Assembly: GCA_016185955.1 (NCBI GenBank)
Contig: JACPMQ010000032.1
Coordinates: 1 to 35,705, forward strand
DNA: 35,705 nt
Origin: Candidatus Woesearchaeota archaeon
Lineage (GTDB): Archaea; Nanobdellota; Nanobdellia; Woesearchaeales; GW2011-AR4
Direction of reading: 5' to 3'
The number at the start of each line of letters is the position of its first letter. Within the stretch, counting starts at the first letter, position 1. The position numbers were made by a program, and so were the translations under genes. This document shows positions 29,063 to 35,705 of the stretch, one piece after another. Below the pieces are notes generated by a model. It ran no database searches. It was given only the letters and a program-made list of their open reading frames with translations, and was not told the DNA's origin.

Positions 29063-29806
29063 ATGATAAAAGTAGCCGCTGCGCAAATTAAGATAAATAA
29101 AAATGCAGAAGAAAATCTTAATAAAATAATTCAATATATAAAAAAGGCATCATTTAAAAAAGCGGATATTATCTGCTTTCCAGAAGCTTCATTAATGCAC
29201 AGCAAAAACAAAAACACAATAAATAAAATACCTTTTAAAAAATATCTGGAAAAAATAAAAATATCGTGCAGAGAAAATAAAATACACTGCATTTTTGGAA
29301 CTAACTTTCTGAATAAGAATAAAAAGAATAAAATTACCAATTCTGCATTTTTTATCGATGATGAAGGCAAAGTGTTATATAAGTATGACAAAATAAACCT
29401 GTTCAGAAAAGAGAAGAAAACAATTAATTCAGGAATTTCAAATAAAGCCATAGAGACAAAATTTGGAAAAATCGGATTGATTATATGCTGGGATATTGCC
29501 CATCCGGAATTTGTAAAAAAAATAAGCAAAAAGGGCGCGTGGATTATTTTTTGCCCTTCATACATCAAAAATTATGGAAGAGAGCTTGAAAGCTATCTGC
29601 AAATTCCTTATGTAAGGGCTTTTGAGAATTCCTGCTATTTTGTTTCATGCGATTCAGCAAATGAGGAATGCGCGCAGTATTCTGTTATATGCAGCCCATC
29701 TAAAATTCATTCAAAAATAAAAGGAAGGGAAGGAATTATTTTTGCAAATTTGGACAAAAGAAAAATTGTTGGATTAAGGAAATTCTATAAGCTTATTGCA
29801 TACTAG
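29063..29806 (+). CDS. Nitrilase-superfamily carbon-nitrogen hydrolase
   Basis: Hydrolyses a non-peptide C-N bond (amide or nitrile type) through a Cys nucleophile. 247 residues, normal for the short omega-amidase/carbamoylputrescine-type members. The Glu-Lys-Cys triad is visible: Glu41 in CFPEAS, Lys110 in YKYDKINLF and Cys142 in LIICWDIAHPEF. The C-terminal part has RAFENSCYFVSC as usual. The substrate cannot be told from these motifs. It is a single-gene unit between the nested hairpin element and the convergent radical SAM gene, with a 16-nt gap to the latter's stop. No clear TATA box at the leaderless distance. Confidence 0.88.
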   Translation: MIKVAAAQIKINKNAEENLNKIIQYIKKASFKKADIICFPEASLMHSKNKNTINKIPFKKYLEKIKISCRENKIHCIFGTNFLNKNKKNKITNSAFFIDDEGKVLYKYDKINLFRKEKKTINSGISNKAIETKFGKIGLIICWDIAHPEFVKKISKKGAWIIFCPSYIKNYGRELESYLQIPYVRAFENSCYFVSCDSANEECAQYSVICSPSKIHSKIKGREGIIFANLDKRKIVGLRKFYKLIAY

Positions 29807-29822
29807 CTGTATACCCACTAAA

Positions 29823-31373
29823 CTATTGGCTATAAGGCTTCCCGCCTAAAATCTGCCCTCTGGAAGAATAATAATATTTGTAGTCGTATACAAATTTTTC
29901 AATGGAAAATTTAACTCTCACTAAATCCAATCTTTTGATATATGAAAATAACTGGACTGTAAGCCCCATTCTGTTCAATAGCAGCCTGAAAAATTTTAAT
30001 CCATGCTTTATTAAAGGCGCAAACACAGATTCCCGAACAGATTTTTTTAAGAGAAATTCCTTGAATTTTCTTGGGATATATGGTTTTTCCACAACAGAAT
30101 ACATAAGATTCAGGTAGTTATTTTCCATGCCGCTGTAATGCTTTGACAGCACATCATAATCTTTTGATATTTTGCCGTCTTCTAACGCTTGCTTATGAAT
30201 GTCTGTGTTTGGAAAAAATGCCAGCGAAAATACGGACAAAGAATATGGATGTGGTATGTCCATTGCCAAAATTAATGTAGCCAATTTGTCCTCATCTGTT
30301 TCCCAAGGATTGTCTGTTATAATATCATAACTGGCTCTCACTCTGTCTTTAAACTTATTAATTATTTTGCATGCCTCAAGTATTCTCCAGTTGGGATAAT
30401 TTCGCTGGTACAACTTTTGAATTTTAGATGATCCTGATTGTATTCCCATTCTTAGCCTATACATTCCTGCTTCGACCATAGGCTTTAATTTCTCTTCTCT
30501 GATAACCATTGGCTGGCCGCCGGTAACATAAATTGGCAAGCCCATAACCTTAACATAGCCATCTCTAAATTCCTCAAGCTCTTCCTTGCTGTAAAAGAAA
30601 AAAGTGTCATCATCAATTCTAAGCTCGCGGAAAAAAGGAAATTTTTTGTAAATTTCCTGAAGTTCGCTAAGCACATTTTTAATTGGCCTCATCCTATGCT
30701 GATACTTAAATTGCTTGTTGATTATGTTATGGATGCAAAAAGAGCAGGTAAAGGGGCATCCAAAAGCCATTTGTGTTGCATAAACCTCGCCATAAAAGCA
30801 TCTAAAAAGCCGGTAAGTCATTGGGATTATCTTGCCCTTAAATAAGATGTAATGGTCTTCCAAGTCATAATCCGGAGTTCCTATAAGCTCGATTTTTTCA
30901 AATTTTCCGCTTTGGTTTCTGAAAATTTTTCCATTTTGCTTATAAACAAGATTTATAATTCCGGAATAATCCTTAATTCCTTTAACAACTCTTGTCAGAA
31001 GCTCTAATAAAGTATCATCTCCCTCGCCAATGCAAATAAAATCCATCTCTTCCAGGCATTGTTCAGGATTTGTAGTTGGGTGAGGTCCTCCACCTATAAC
31101 CAAAGTTTCAGGAGACGATTCTCTTAATGCTTTGATAATCTGCTTGGAATTATACCAGTAATTGCTCATGAAGGATATGCCTACAAGCTTGCTGCCCTTG
31201 CATAAATCAACCATTTGCTCCAATACTTTAGCGCCATACCTATTGGCAAATGGCTGCGGCAAAAAAATTATTTTGACTTTATACCCAAACTTTTTTAGGT
31301 AAGCAGACACTCTCCTTATGTTATAGCAGTGTATATCAGATGCAGTTGAAATAAAAACCATGTCAGCTTCCAT
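29823..31373 (-). CDS. B12-binding-domain radical SAM protein
   Basis: 516 residues. The N-terminal half is a cobalamin-binding Rossmann-like domain (about residues 4-135) with LVGISFMSNYWY and VIGGGPHPTTNPEQCL; the GIGEGDD segment ends it. The radical SAM core has the CxxxCxxC iron-sulfur motif CPFTCSFC (Cys206, Cys210, Cys213), then LRIDDDTFFF and IRMGIQSGS-like (here LRMGIQSGS). The class B family methylates or rearranges diverse unactivated carbons, often in lipid or cofactor synthesis. Substrate unknown. A TTTAAATAG box upstream suggests its own promoter, 31 nt after the Toprim gene. The second in-frame ATG (31361) is a minor alternative. Confidence 0.9.
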   Translation of the reverse strand: MEADMVFISTASDIHCYNIRRVSAYLKKFGYKVKIIFLPQPFANRYGAKVLEQMVDLCKGSKLVGISFMSNYWYNSKQIIKALRESSPETLVIGGGPHPTTNPEQCLEEMDFICIGEGDDTLLELLTRVVKGIKDYSGIINLVYKQNGKIFRNQSGKFEKIELIGTPDYDLEDHYILFKGKIIPMTYRLFRCFYGEVYATQMAFGCPFTCSFCIHNIINKQFKYQHRMRPIKNVLSELQEIYKKFPFFRELRIDDDTFFFYSKEELEEFRDGYVKVMGLPIYVTGGQPMVIREEKLKPMVEAGMYRLRMGIQSGSSKIQKLYQRNYPNWRILEACKIINKFKDRVRASYDIITDNPWETDEDKLATLILAMDIPHPYSLSVFSLAFFPNTDIHKQALEDGKISKDYDVLSKHYSGMENNYLNLMYSVVEKPYIPRKFKEFLLKKSVRESVFAPLIKHGLKFFRLLLNRMGLTVQLFSYIKRLDLVRVKFSIEKFVYDYKYYYSSRGQILGGKPYSQ

Positions 31374-31404
31374 TTTTGGCTCTCAACTGGTTTAACTATC
31401 AATA

Positions 31405-31758
31405 CTATTTAAATTTAATTGAATGAAGGGCTTCTACCTGCCTTAATTTTGTATTTTTGAATAAAAATTCCCTTAAATTGTTGTTAATTTTTACTCCAAG
31501 ATTTTGCAGGCTTGAGTTTAATTTTCCGTATATTTCTTTTCCTTTTTTGTCCGAATCAGTAAGGATAATGCATTCCTTATTGGATTTTGCTATTTCTTCA
31601 ACAATCTGGAATAGCGGCTTTTTGCTTAATTCAATAATATTGCTGATTCCTAAATTATTTAGTGCTTTTTTGTCTTTCTTGCCTTCTACTATTACGACTG
31701 CCTTGGATTGTTTTATTTTTTCTATAATATCCAAAAATTCCTTCTCTAAAGGCCCCAT
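31405..31758 (-). CDS. Small Toprim-domain protein
   Basis: 117 residues, essentially one Toprim domain. The metal-binding residues are Glu25 (VVIVEGKKD) and Asp68 and Asp70 (CIILTDSDKKG), the classic E...DxD set of primase, topoisomerase and RNase M5 catalytic domains. A short helical C-terminus follows (about residues 93-117). Stand-alone Toprim proteins of this size are common in archaea and are thought to act in RNA cleavage or DNA metabolism; no function is proven. It is divergent from the replicative primase gene with a 125-nt intergenic region between them. Confidence 0.88.
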   Translation of the reverse strand: MGPLEKEFLDIIEKIKQSKAVVIVEGKKDKKALNNLGISNIIELSKKPLFQIVEEIAKSNKECIILTDSDKKGKEIYGKLNSSLQNLGVKINNNLREFLFKNTKLRQVEALHSIKFK

Positions 31759-31851
31759 TTCGAATATGGCTTAGGGGAGAGTAATATAAAAAACTTTGCT
31801 CCATGCTAAAGCAATAAAATTTTACAGTCGGGATTTTTGTTTTTAAAGCAA

Positions 31852-31866
31852 CTTTAATATATTATA
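31852..31866 (+). promoter_or_regulatory. TATA box of the primase gene
   Basis: CTTTAATATATTATA is centred about 25 nt before the ATG at 31884 and only 13 nt before the ATG at 31872, so it favours 31884 as the start of a leaderless transcript. Confidence 0.5.
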
Positions 31867-31869
31867 ACG

Positions 31870-31887
31870 ACATGCTACATAGCATGT
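31870..31887 (+). promoter_or_regulatory. Perfect dyad over the primase transcription/translation start
   Basis: ACATGCTA (31870-31877) and TAGCATGT (31880-31887) are exact complements separated by CA. Each arm contains one of the two possible ATG codons. It coincides with the predicted transcription start, so a dimeric regulator binding here would block initiation. It may also fold as a short hairpin at the 5' end of the mRNA. Confidence 0.5.
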
Positions 31888-33212
31888 TGCCGCTAAATGT
31901 AACCTTAAGCTACTATAAAAGAAAAGATATTCAAGAAGAAATTATTATGGCTGCTGCCAACAAGGAAGTTGCTGTTAGATATGATGATAAATTTGGCAAT
32001 AGGCCTGATGTGCTTAAAAATCCAAATGATATTTTAGAGCTGGCAAAGCAGAAAGCTACTTCTTTTCATTGCTCTGAAGAGCTTTGGAGCAACCCTTTGC
32101 AATTAAATCCCAATATGAAAAAAAATGAATTAGACTCATTAAGGATAGGATGGGATTTGGTGCTTGACATTGATTGTAGTTTTTTTGAATATTCAAAGAT
32201 TGCGGCTGATCTTGTGGTTAAAGCGCTTAAGTTTTGTGAAATAAATGGAATCTCATGCAAATTTTCCGGCAATAGAGGCTTTCATATAGGCGTTCCATTT
32301 GAGTCTTTTCCAGAAATGATTGGCAATGAAAAAACAAGGGATATGTTTCCTAATGCTGCAAGAAAAATAGCTTGCTACATAAAAGAACTGATAAAAAAGC
32401 CTCTTGGAGATAAAATAATGCAGCTTGAGAAAAACAATTTTTCCAGAGTAATGGAAAAAACAAAACAAGACGCTAACAAAATTACTTATTATGAGCAGAA
32501 TGATCTTAATGATAAGGTTGCAAGACTAAATGTCGAGCCTTTCTTGCATATTGACACTCTATTAATATCCTCAAGGCATTTATACAGAATGCCGTATTCG
32601 CTGCATGAGAAATCTGGCTTGGCATCAATTCCAATAAATGCTGCTCAAATTCTGGATTTTAGAAAGGAGGATGCAAACCCAAAAAACCTCAAAATTTCCA
32701 AGTACATGTTTTTGGACAGGGGGAATATCGTTAGGGGAGAAGCCAAAAAGCTGATTATGCAGGCTTTTGATTTTACTTCAAAAATGGAAAAACAAACAGA
32801 ATTCAAGATAAAAAGGGAATATACGCTCAAATCAGCAATTCCAGAAGAATTTTTTCCCCCATGCATAAAGCTGATAAGCAATGGATTATCAGACGGAAGA
32901 AAAAGAGCTTTGTTTATATTAATTAATTTTCTGGCAAGCCTTGGCTGGAAATATGAAGACATAGAAAACTACTTAAAAGAATGGAACAAAAGGAATAAAG
33001 AGCCATTAAGGGAAAATTACCTGCTGGGGCAATTGAGGTATCATAAGTCGCAAAAGAAAAAAATATTGCCGCCAAATTGCAATAGCAACATGCACTATAT
33101 AGGAATAGGGGTGTGCAAGCCCGATAATTTATGCAGCAAAATTAAGAATCCCGTAACATATGCCCTAAGAAAATCGCCATTTTCGCAGAAATATGACAAA
33201 CAGACAAAATAA
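31884..33212 (+). CDS. Single-chain DNA primase (PriS catalytic domain fused to PriL iron-sulfur domain)
   Basis: Makes RNA (or DNA) primers for replication. 442 residues from the ATG at 31884; the ATG at 31872 adds four. The PriS part has the catalytic Asp95 and Asp97 (LVLDIDCS), SGNRGFHIGV (128-137), Asp224 in HIDTLL and RHLYRMPYSLHEKSGL. The last 120 residues are a PriL C-terminal-like domain: EEFFPPCIKLI with Cys327, then Cys399, Cys411 and Cys417, fitting a four-Cys [4Fe-4S] cluster. Two-subunit primases place these on separate chains. A fused form is known from Nanoarchaeum and other DPANN, so no separate PriL is expected. Confidence 0.9.
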   Translation: MLPLNVTLSYYKRKDIQEEIIMAAANKEVAVRYDDKFGNRPDVLKNPNDILELAKQKATSFHCSEELWSNPLQLNPNMKKNELDSLRIGWDLVLDIDCSFFEYSKIAADLVVKALKFCEINGISCKFSGNRGFHIGVPFESFPEMIGNEKTRDMFPNAARKIACYIKELIKKPLGDKIMQLEKNNFSRVMEKTKQDANKITYYEQNDLNDKVARLNVEPFLHIDTLLISSRHLYRMPYSLHEKSGLASIPINAAQILDFRKEDANPKNLKISKYMFLDRGNIVRGEAKKLIMQAFDFTSKMEKQTEFKIKREYTLKSAIPEEFFPPCIKLISNGLSDGRKRALFILINFLASLGWKYEDIENYLKEWNKRNKEPLRENYLLGQLRYHKSQKKKILPPNCNSNMHYIGIGVCKPDNLCSKIKNPVTYALRKSPFSQKYDKQTK

Positions 33213-33227
33213 AAAATTCATAGCAAC

Positions 33228-33403
33228 CTTTATAAATACAAAACCATTCCTCGTTTTTTAAAATTAGCCTGAAAAGAAGGACTTTGCAAAAGGAACTTGA
33301 TTCTAAAAAAGGACTTCAATAAAAGGCTTTTTTGCATAGACAGCTGTCTTATTCAGATTTATCTATGCTAATACCTCATGTAAATTTAGAAATAAAATAA
33401 AAA
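33228..33403 (+). promoter_or_regulatory. Promoter and structured leader of the ribosomal protein cluster
   Basis: A TATA box, CTTTATAAATACA (33228-33240), predicts transcription from about 33260, leaving a leader of about 140 nt, long for this genome. The leader holds two GGACTT copies and one GGAACTT (33281-33316 region) and a hairpin with GCATAGA (33334-33340) paired to TCTATGC (33362-33368). Inside its loop is the small palindrome CAGCTG. No Shine-Dalgarno site precedes the uL3 ATG. The leader may bind a ribosomal protein for feedback control; a second weak AT-rich promoter nearer the ATG cannot be excluded. Confidence 0.45.
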
Positions 33404-34402
33404 ATGCCAACAACAAAACAGCCAAGAAGAGGAAGTCTGCAATATTGGCCAAGAAAAAGGTCAAAAAGAGCTTTTCCTAGAATAAGGATTTGGCACAAAA
33501 CAAAAGAAACAAAAGATGTAAAGCCTCTGGGATTTGCAGGCTACAAAGTCGGCATGACTCATCTCATAATAAATGACAACAGAAAAAGCTCAACTACAAA
33601 GGGCATGGATATCTTTTGTCCAGCGACAATTATTGAGTGTCCTCCTTTAAAGGCTGCTTCTATAAAATTTTATAAAAAAACCGTAAATGGCTTAAAAACT
33701 GTTTCTGAATTTTGCGCTGATAACCCTGAAAAAGAGCTTGCAAGGGCGATAAAATTGCCGAAGAAGCAAAGCATGGCTGAAAATAAAATACCTTCTGATT
33801 TTGATGAAGTAAGATTATTGGTTCATACAATGCCGAAACTCACAGGCATAGGAAAGAAAAAACCAGAGATATTTGAAATAGCAATTAGCGGCAATAAGGA
33901 GGAGCAGCTTAATTACGCAAAAAATAAGATTGGAAAAGAGATAATTGTAAGTGAAGTGTTTAAAGAAGGGCAACAGCTTGATGTGCATGCAGTGTCCAAA
34001 GGAAAAGGCGTGCAAGGTCCTGTAAAAAGATTTGGAATTTCACTAAAGCACCATAAATCTGAAAAAGGAAGGAGAAGGCCAGGAAGTTTAGGCGCATGGA
34101 ATTCTCAAGGGCATATAATGTGGAGAACATCTCAGGCAGGAAAAATGGGATACCATGCAAGAGTTGAGCACAATAAATGGCTTTTGAAAATAGGCAACCC
34201 AAATGAAATAAACAAGAAAGGGGGTTTTCAGCATTATGGTGTTGTTAACAATACATGCATACTTATTAAAGGCTCGGTAATTGGTGCAAAAAAAAGACTG
34301 ATACGCCTTACAGAGTCATTTATGCCAAATAAGTCATTGATTAATATTTCACCGATGATAGAATATGTGCATTCAAATCAGTTAAATCAAAAATCCGCGT
34401 AA
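33404..34402 (+). CDS. rpl3: Ribosomal protein uL3
   Basis: Large-subunit protein that reaches from the surface to the peptidyl-transferase centre. 332 residues, archaeal length. The start MPTTKQPRRGSLQYWPRKRS is typical; FAGYKVGMTHL, VHAVSKGKGVQGPVKRFG, the KHHKSEKGRRRPGSLG loop and a MAWQ-like GKMGYHARVEHNKW segment follow. It is the first gene of the uL3-uL4-uL23-uL2 order found in archaea; uL4 starts 1 nt after its stop. Confident assignment. Confidence 0.97.
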   Translation: MPTTKQPRRGSLQYWPRKRSKRAFPRIRIWHKTKETKDVKPLGFAGYKVGMTHLIINDNRKSSTTKGMDIFCPATIIECPPLKAASIKFYKKTVNGLKTVSEFCADNPEKELARAIKLPKKQSMAENKIPSDFDEVRLLVHTMPKLTGIGKKKPEIFEIAISGNKEEQLNYAKNKIGKEIIVSEVFKEGQQLDVHAVSKGKGVQGPVKRFGISLKHHKSEKGRRRPGSLGAWNSQGHIMWRTSQAGKMGYHARVEHNKWLLKIGNPNEINKKGGFQHYGVVNNTCILIKGSVIGAKKRLIRLTESFMPNKSLINISPMIEYVHSNQLNQKSA

Positions 34403-34403
34403 A

Positions 34404-35210
34404 ATGAAACTAAATGTTTTAGATATTTCAAGGAAAAAAGTAGGAGAGATAAACTTACCAAAGCAGTTTCATGAAGGCATAAGAACAGATTTGATAAGCA
34501 GAGCTGTGCTTGCAGTACAAAGCAACAAGAGACAGCCTTATGGCGCTATGCCCAGAGCTGGCTTAAGGCACTCCACAACACTGTCAAAAAGAAGAAGGCG
34601 TTACAGAGGCTCTTACGGATTTGGCATTTCGAGAACTCCTAGAAAAATTTTGTCGAGAAGAGGGACAAGGATGTATTGGGTAGGTGCATTTTCGCCAAAT
34701 ACTGTAGGCGGCAGAAGAGCACATCCGCCAAAAGCTAACAGGATTTTCAGCAAAAAAATCAACAAGAAGGAAAGAAAGATGGCAATAAGAGCAGGCATTT
34801 CAGCTACAATCATAAGCAAATTGGTGAAGGAAAGAGGGCATGTTCTGCCTGAAGGCTACCCATTTATCATTGACAGAAAATTTGAGGATATTATTAAAAC
34901 AAAAGAAGTAATAACTGCATTAAAGGCTTTTGGGCTTGAAGAAGAGCTAAACAGGGCAGCCCATAAAAAAGTCAGAGCCGGGAAAGGCAAAAGAAGAGGA
35001 AGAAAGTACAAAATGAAAAAGGGGCCCTTAATTGTTGTTTCAAAAGACGGCCCTTTGATGAAATCAGCAAGCAACATTCCCGGAATAGATATTGTCAATG
35101 TAAGAAATCTTAACGCTGAGCTGCTCGCTCCAGGGGAATTTCCTGGAAGATTAACCTTATGGACAGAAAGCGCAATCGAAGCATTAGAGAAAGAAAAATT
35201 GTTTTTATAA
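34404..35210 (+). CDS. rpl4: Ribosomal protein uL4
   Basis: Large-subunit protein lining the exit tunnel. 268 residues, archaeal/eukaryotic length. EINLPKQFHEGIRTDLISRA at the N-terminus, the long basic tunnel loop (RQPYGAMPRAGLRHS, KRRRRYRGSYGFGISR, GGRRAHPPKA) and LNAELLAPGEFPGRLTLWTE near the end are diagnostic. It starts one base after the uL3 stop and ends one base before uL23, so the three are translated from one mRNA. Confident assignment. Confidence 0.97.
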   Translation: MKLNVLDISRKKVGEINLPKQFHEGIRTDLISRAVLAVQSNKRQPYGAMPRAGLRHSTTLSKRRRRYRGSYGFGISRTPRKILSRRGTRMYWVGAFSPNTVGGRRAHPPKANRIFSKKINKKERKMAIRAGISATIISKLVKERGHVLPEGYPFIIDRKFEDIIKTKEVITALKAFGLEEELNRAAHKKVRAGKGKRRGRKYKMKKGPLIVVSKDGPLMKSASNIPGIDIVNVRNLNAELLAPGEFPGRLTLWTESAIEALEKEKLFL

Positions 35211-35211
35211 A

Positions 35212-35469
35212 ATGGACCCTAACAAAATTATCAAGTACCCATTATCTACGGAAAAGGCAATAAGGCTGATGGAAAGCCAAAACAAACTGGTTTTTGTAGT
35301 GGATATTGATTCAGACAAGAAAATGATTAAGGATGCAATTGAAGATTTATTTAAGGTAAAAGTAGAAAATGTAAATACCCATATGCAAAACGGAGAAAAA
35401 AAGGCATATGTAAAACTTTCAAGTGAAAATCCCGCTATAAATATAGCAACCCAATTGGGTCTTATTTAA
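35212..35469 (+). CDS. rpl23: Ribosomal protein uL23
   Basis: Large-subunit protein at the tunnel exit that contacts the signal recognition particle and membrane insertion machinery. 85 residues, normal. IIKYPLSTEKAIRLMESQNKL, a two-helix/three-strand order, and DLFKVKVENVNTHM are typical; the C-terminus KKAYVKLSSENPAINIATQL fits archaeal members. It starts one base after uL4. The gap to uL2 (75 nt) is unusually long for this cluster because of an inserted hairpin. Confidence 0.95.
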   Translation: MDPNKIIKYPLSTEKAIRLMESQNKLVFVVDIDSDKKMIKDAIEDLFKVKVENVNTHMQNGEKKAYVKLSSENPAINIATQLGLI

Positions 35470-35500
35470 ATAAAATAGCAAGTGTCAAAAAACCAAAGTC

Positions 35501-35541
35501 GGAGGTAAAAATTCCAGCGTTCAGAGAACGCTGGAATTTTT
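35501..35541 (+). promoter_or_regulatory. Shine-Dalgarno site and palindromic hairpin in front of uL2
   Basis: GGAGGT (35501-35506) is followed directly by a perfect 16-bp hairpin: arms 35507-35522 (ending CAGCGTTC) and 35526-35541 with an AGA loop. Three bases then lead to the ATG at 35545. Folding of the hairpin would bring the Shine-Dalgarno site to 3 nt from the start codon. The hairpin is a member of the AAAAATTCC...GGAATTTTT family, so it looks like an insertion into a former GGAGGT-spacer-ATG. Confidence 0.75.
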
Positions 35542-35544
35542 AAA

Positions 35545-35705
35545 ATGGGAAAAAATTTAATACAACAGGCAAGAGGAAAAGGATCGCCGACATACAGAGC
35601 GCATTCATTTAGATGGAAGTATACAATAGGATATAGAAAGTATGACGAAGTAGAAAAAACTGGATTCATCAAAGGCAGAGTAGTTGATATCATTGATGGA
35701 CCGGG
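35545..35705 (+). CDS. rpl2: Ribosomal protein uL2 (3' end outside window)
   Basis: Large-subunit core protein needed for peptidyl-transferase and subunit joining. The visible 53 codons start MGKNLIQQARGKGSPTYRAH, then FRWKYTIGYRKYD and the RVVDIIDGPG segment, typical of archaeal uL2. It runs off the right edge with no stop. Its start is preceded by the Shine-Dalgarno/hairpin arrangement described separately. The gene order uL3-uL4-uL23-uL2 is the standard archaeal one. Confidence 0.93.
   Translation, partial: MGKNLIQQARGKGSPTYRAHSFRWKYTIGYRKYDEVEKTGFIKGRVVDIIDGP

Noticed and set aside
1..35705. tRNA or rRNA genes and CRISPR arrays
   Set aside because: No T-loop GGTTCRANNCC with matching acceptor stem was seen, no rRNA-like stretch, and no set of regularly spaced direct repeats. 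The repeats present are inverted and dispersed.

Overview
The window reads as a chromosomal segment of a low-GC, small-genome archaeon, most likely a DPANN lineage of the Woesearchaeota/Pacearchaeota type. The support is archaeal information genes (fibrillarin, Nop5, Pelota, Hef, archaeal TrpRS, a single-chain PriS-PriL primase, the uL3-uL4-uL23-uL2 cluster), archaeal TATA boxes about 26 nt upstream of start codons, GGTGAT-type Shine-Dalgarno sites and short intergenic spaces. The lineage name is an inference from gene content; no 16S gene is present.

Layout. 1-1537 (minus): a tight operon of four unrecognised exported or membrane proteins that runs off the left edge. 1759-2285: two small proteins of unknown function. 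2329-5785 (minus): Nop5, fibrillarin, a ribulose-phosphate-3-epimerase-like protein and TrpRS. 5864-15370: a surface-glycan locus with GT4 and GT2 glycosyltransferases, a polysaccharide deacetylase-like protein, two methyltransferases, a WbpD-like acetyltransferase, a WbpB-like oxidoreductase, a sugar epimerase and a WecC/WbpA-like dehydrogenase. 15615-21675 (minus): a heptose-phosphate adenylyltransferase-like protein, two paralogous lipoproteins, an 819-residue polytopic membrane protein with a C-terminal lytic-transglycosylase domain, and an anchored beta-sandwich repeat protein. 21769-28896: Pelota, a Ca2+/cation exchanger, a PRC-barrel protein, a TraB-like protein, a catalytically degenerate M50 protein, a small membrane protein and Hef. 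29063-33212: a nitrilase-family amidohydrolase, a B12-binding radical SAM protein, a small Toprim protein and the fused primase. 33404-35705: ribosomal proteins uL3, uL4, uL23 and partial uL2.

The most unusual content is between the genes. (i) A 147-nt element at 25063-25209 has a closing stem around two perfect hairpins whose loops are complementary over 9 nt, so it could form a kissing-loop RNA. (ii) A 77-nt core occurs in inverted orientation at 12997-13073 and 26426-26502 with 70/77 identity and no gaps; the second copy carries an extra pair of tandem hairpins. (iii) A family of short palindromes of the form AAAAATTCC-variable stem-GGAATTTTT is scattered through the window. One copy lies exactly between a GGAGGT Shine-Dalgarno site and the uL2 start codon, and another lies inside the overlapping 3' ends of two convergent genes. 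(iv) A 23-nt sequence is shared by 15448-15470 and 28929-28951.

Working together, the glycan locus probably builds and decorates an amino-sugar or uronic-acid-containing surface glycan. The neighbouring lipoprotein/transglycosylase cluster looks like a cell-surface apparatus. The flanking blocks are housekeeping genes for RNA modification, translation quality control, repair and replication.
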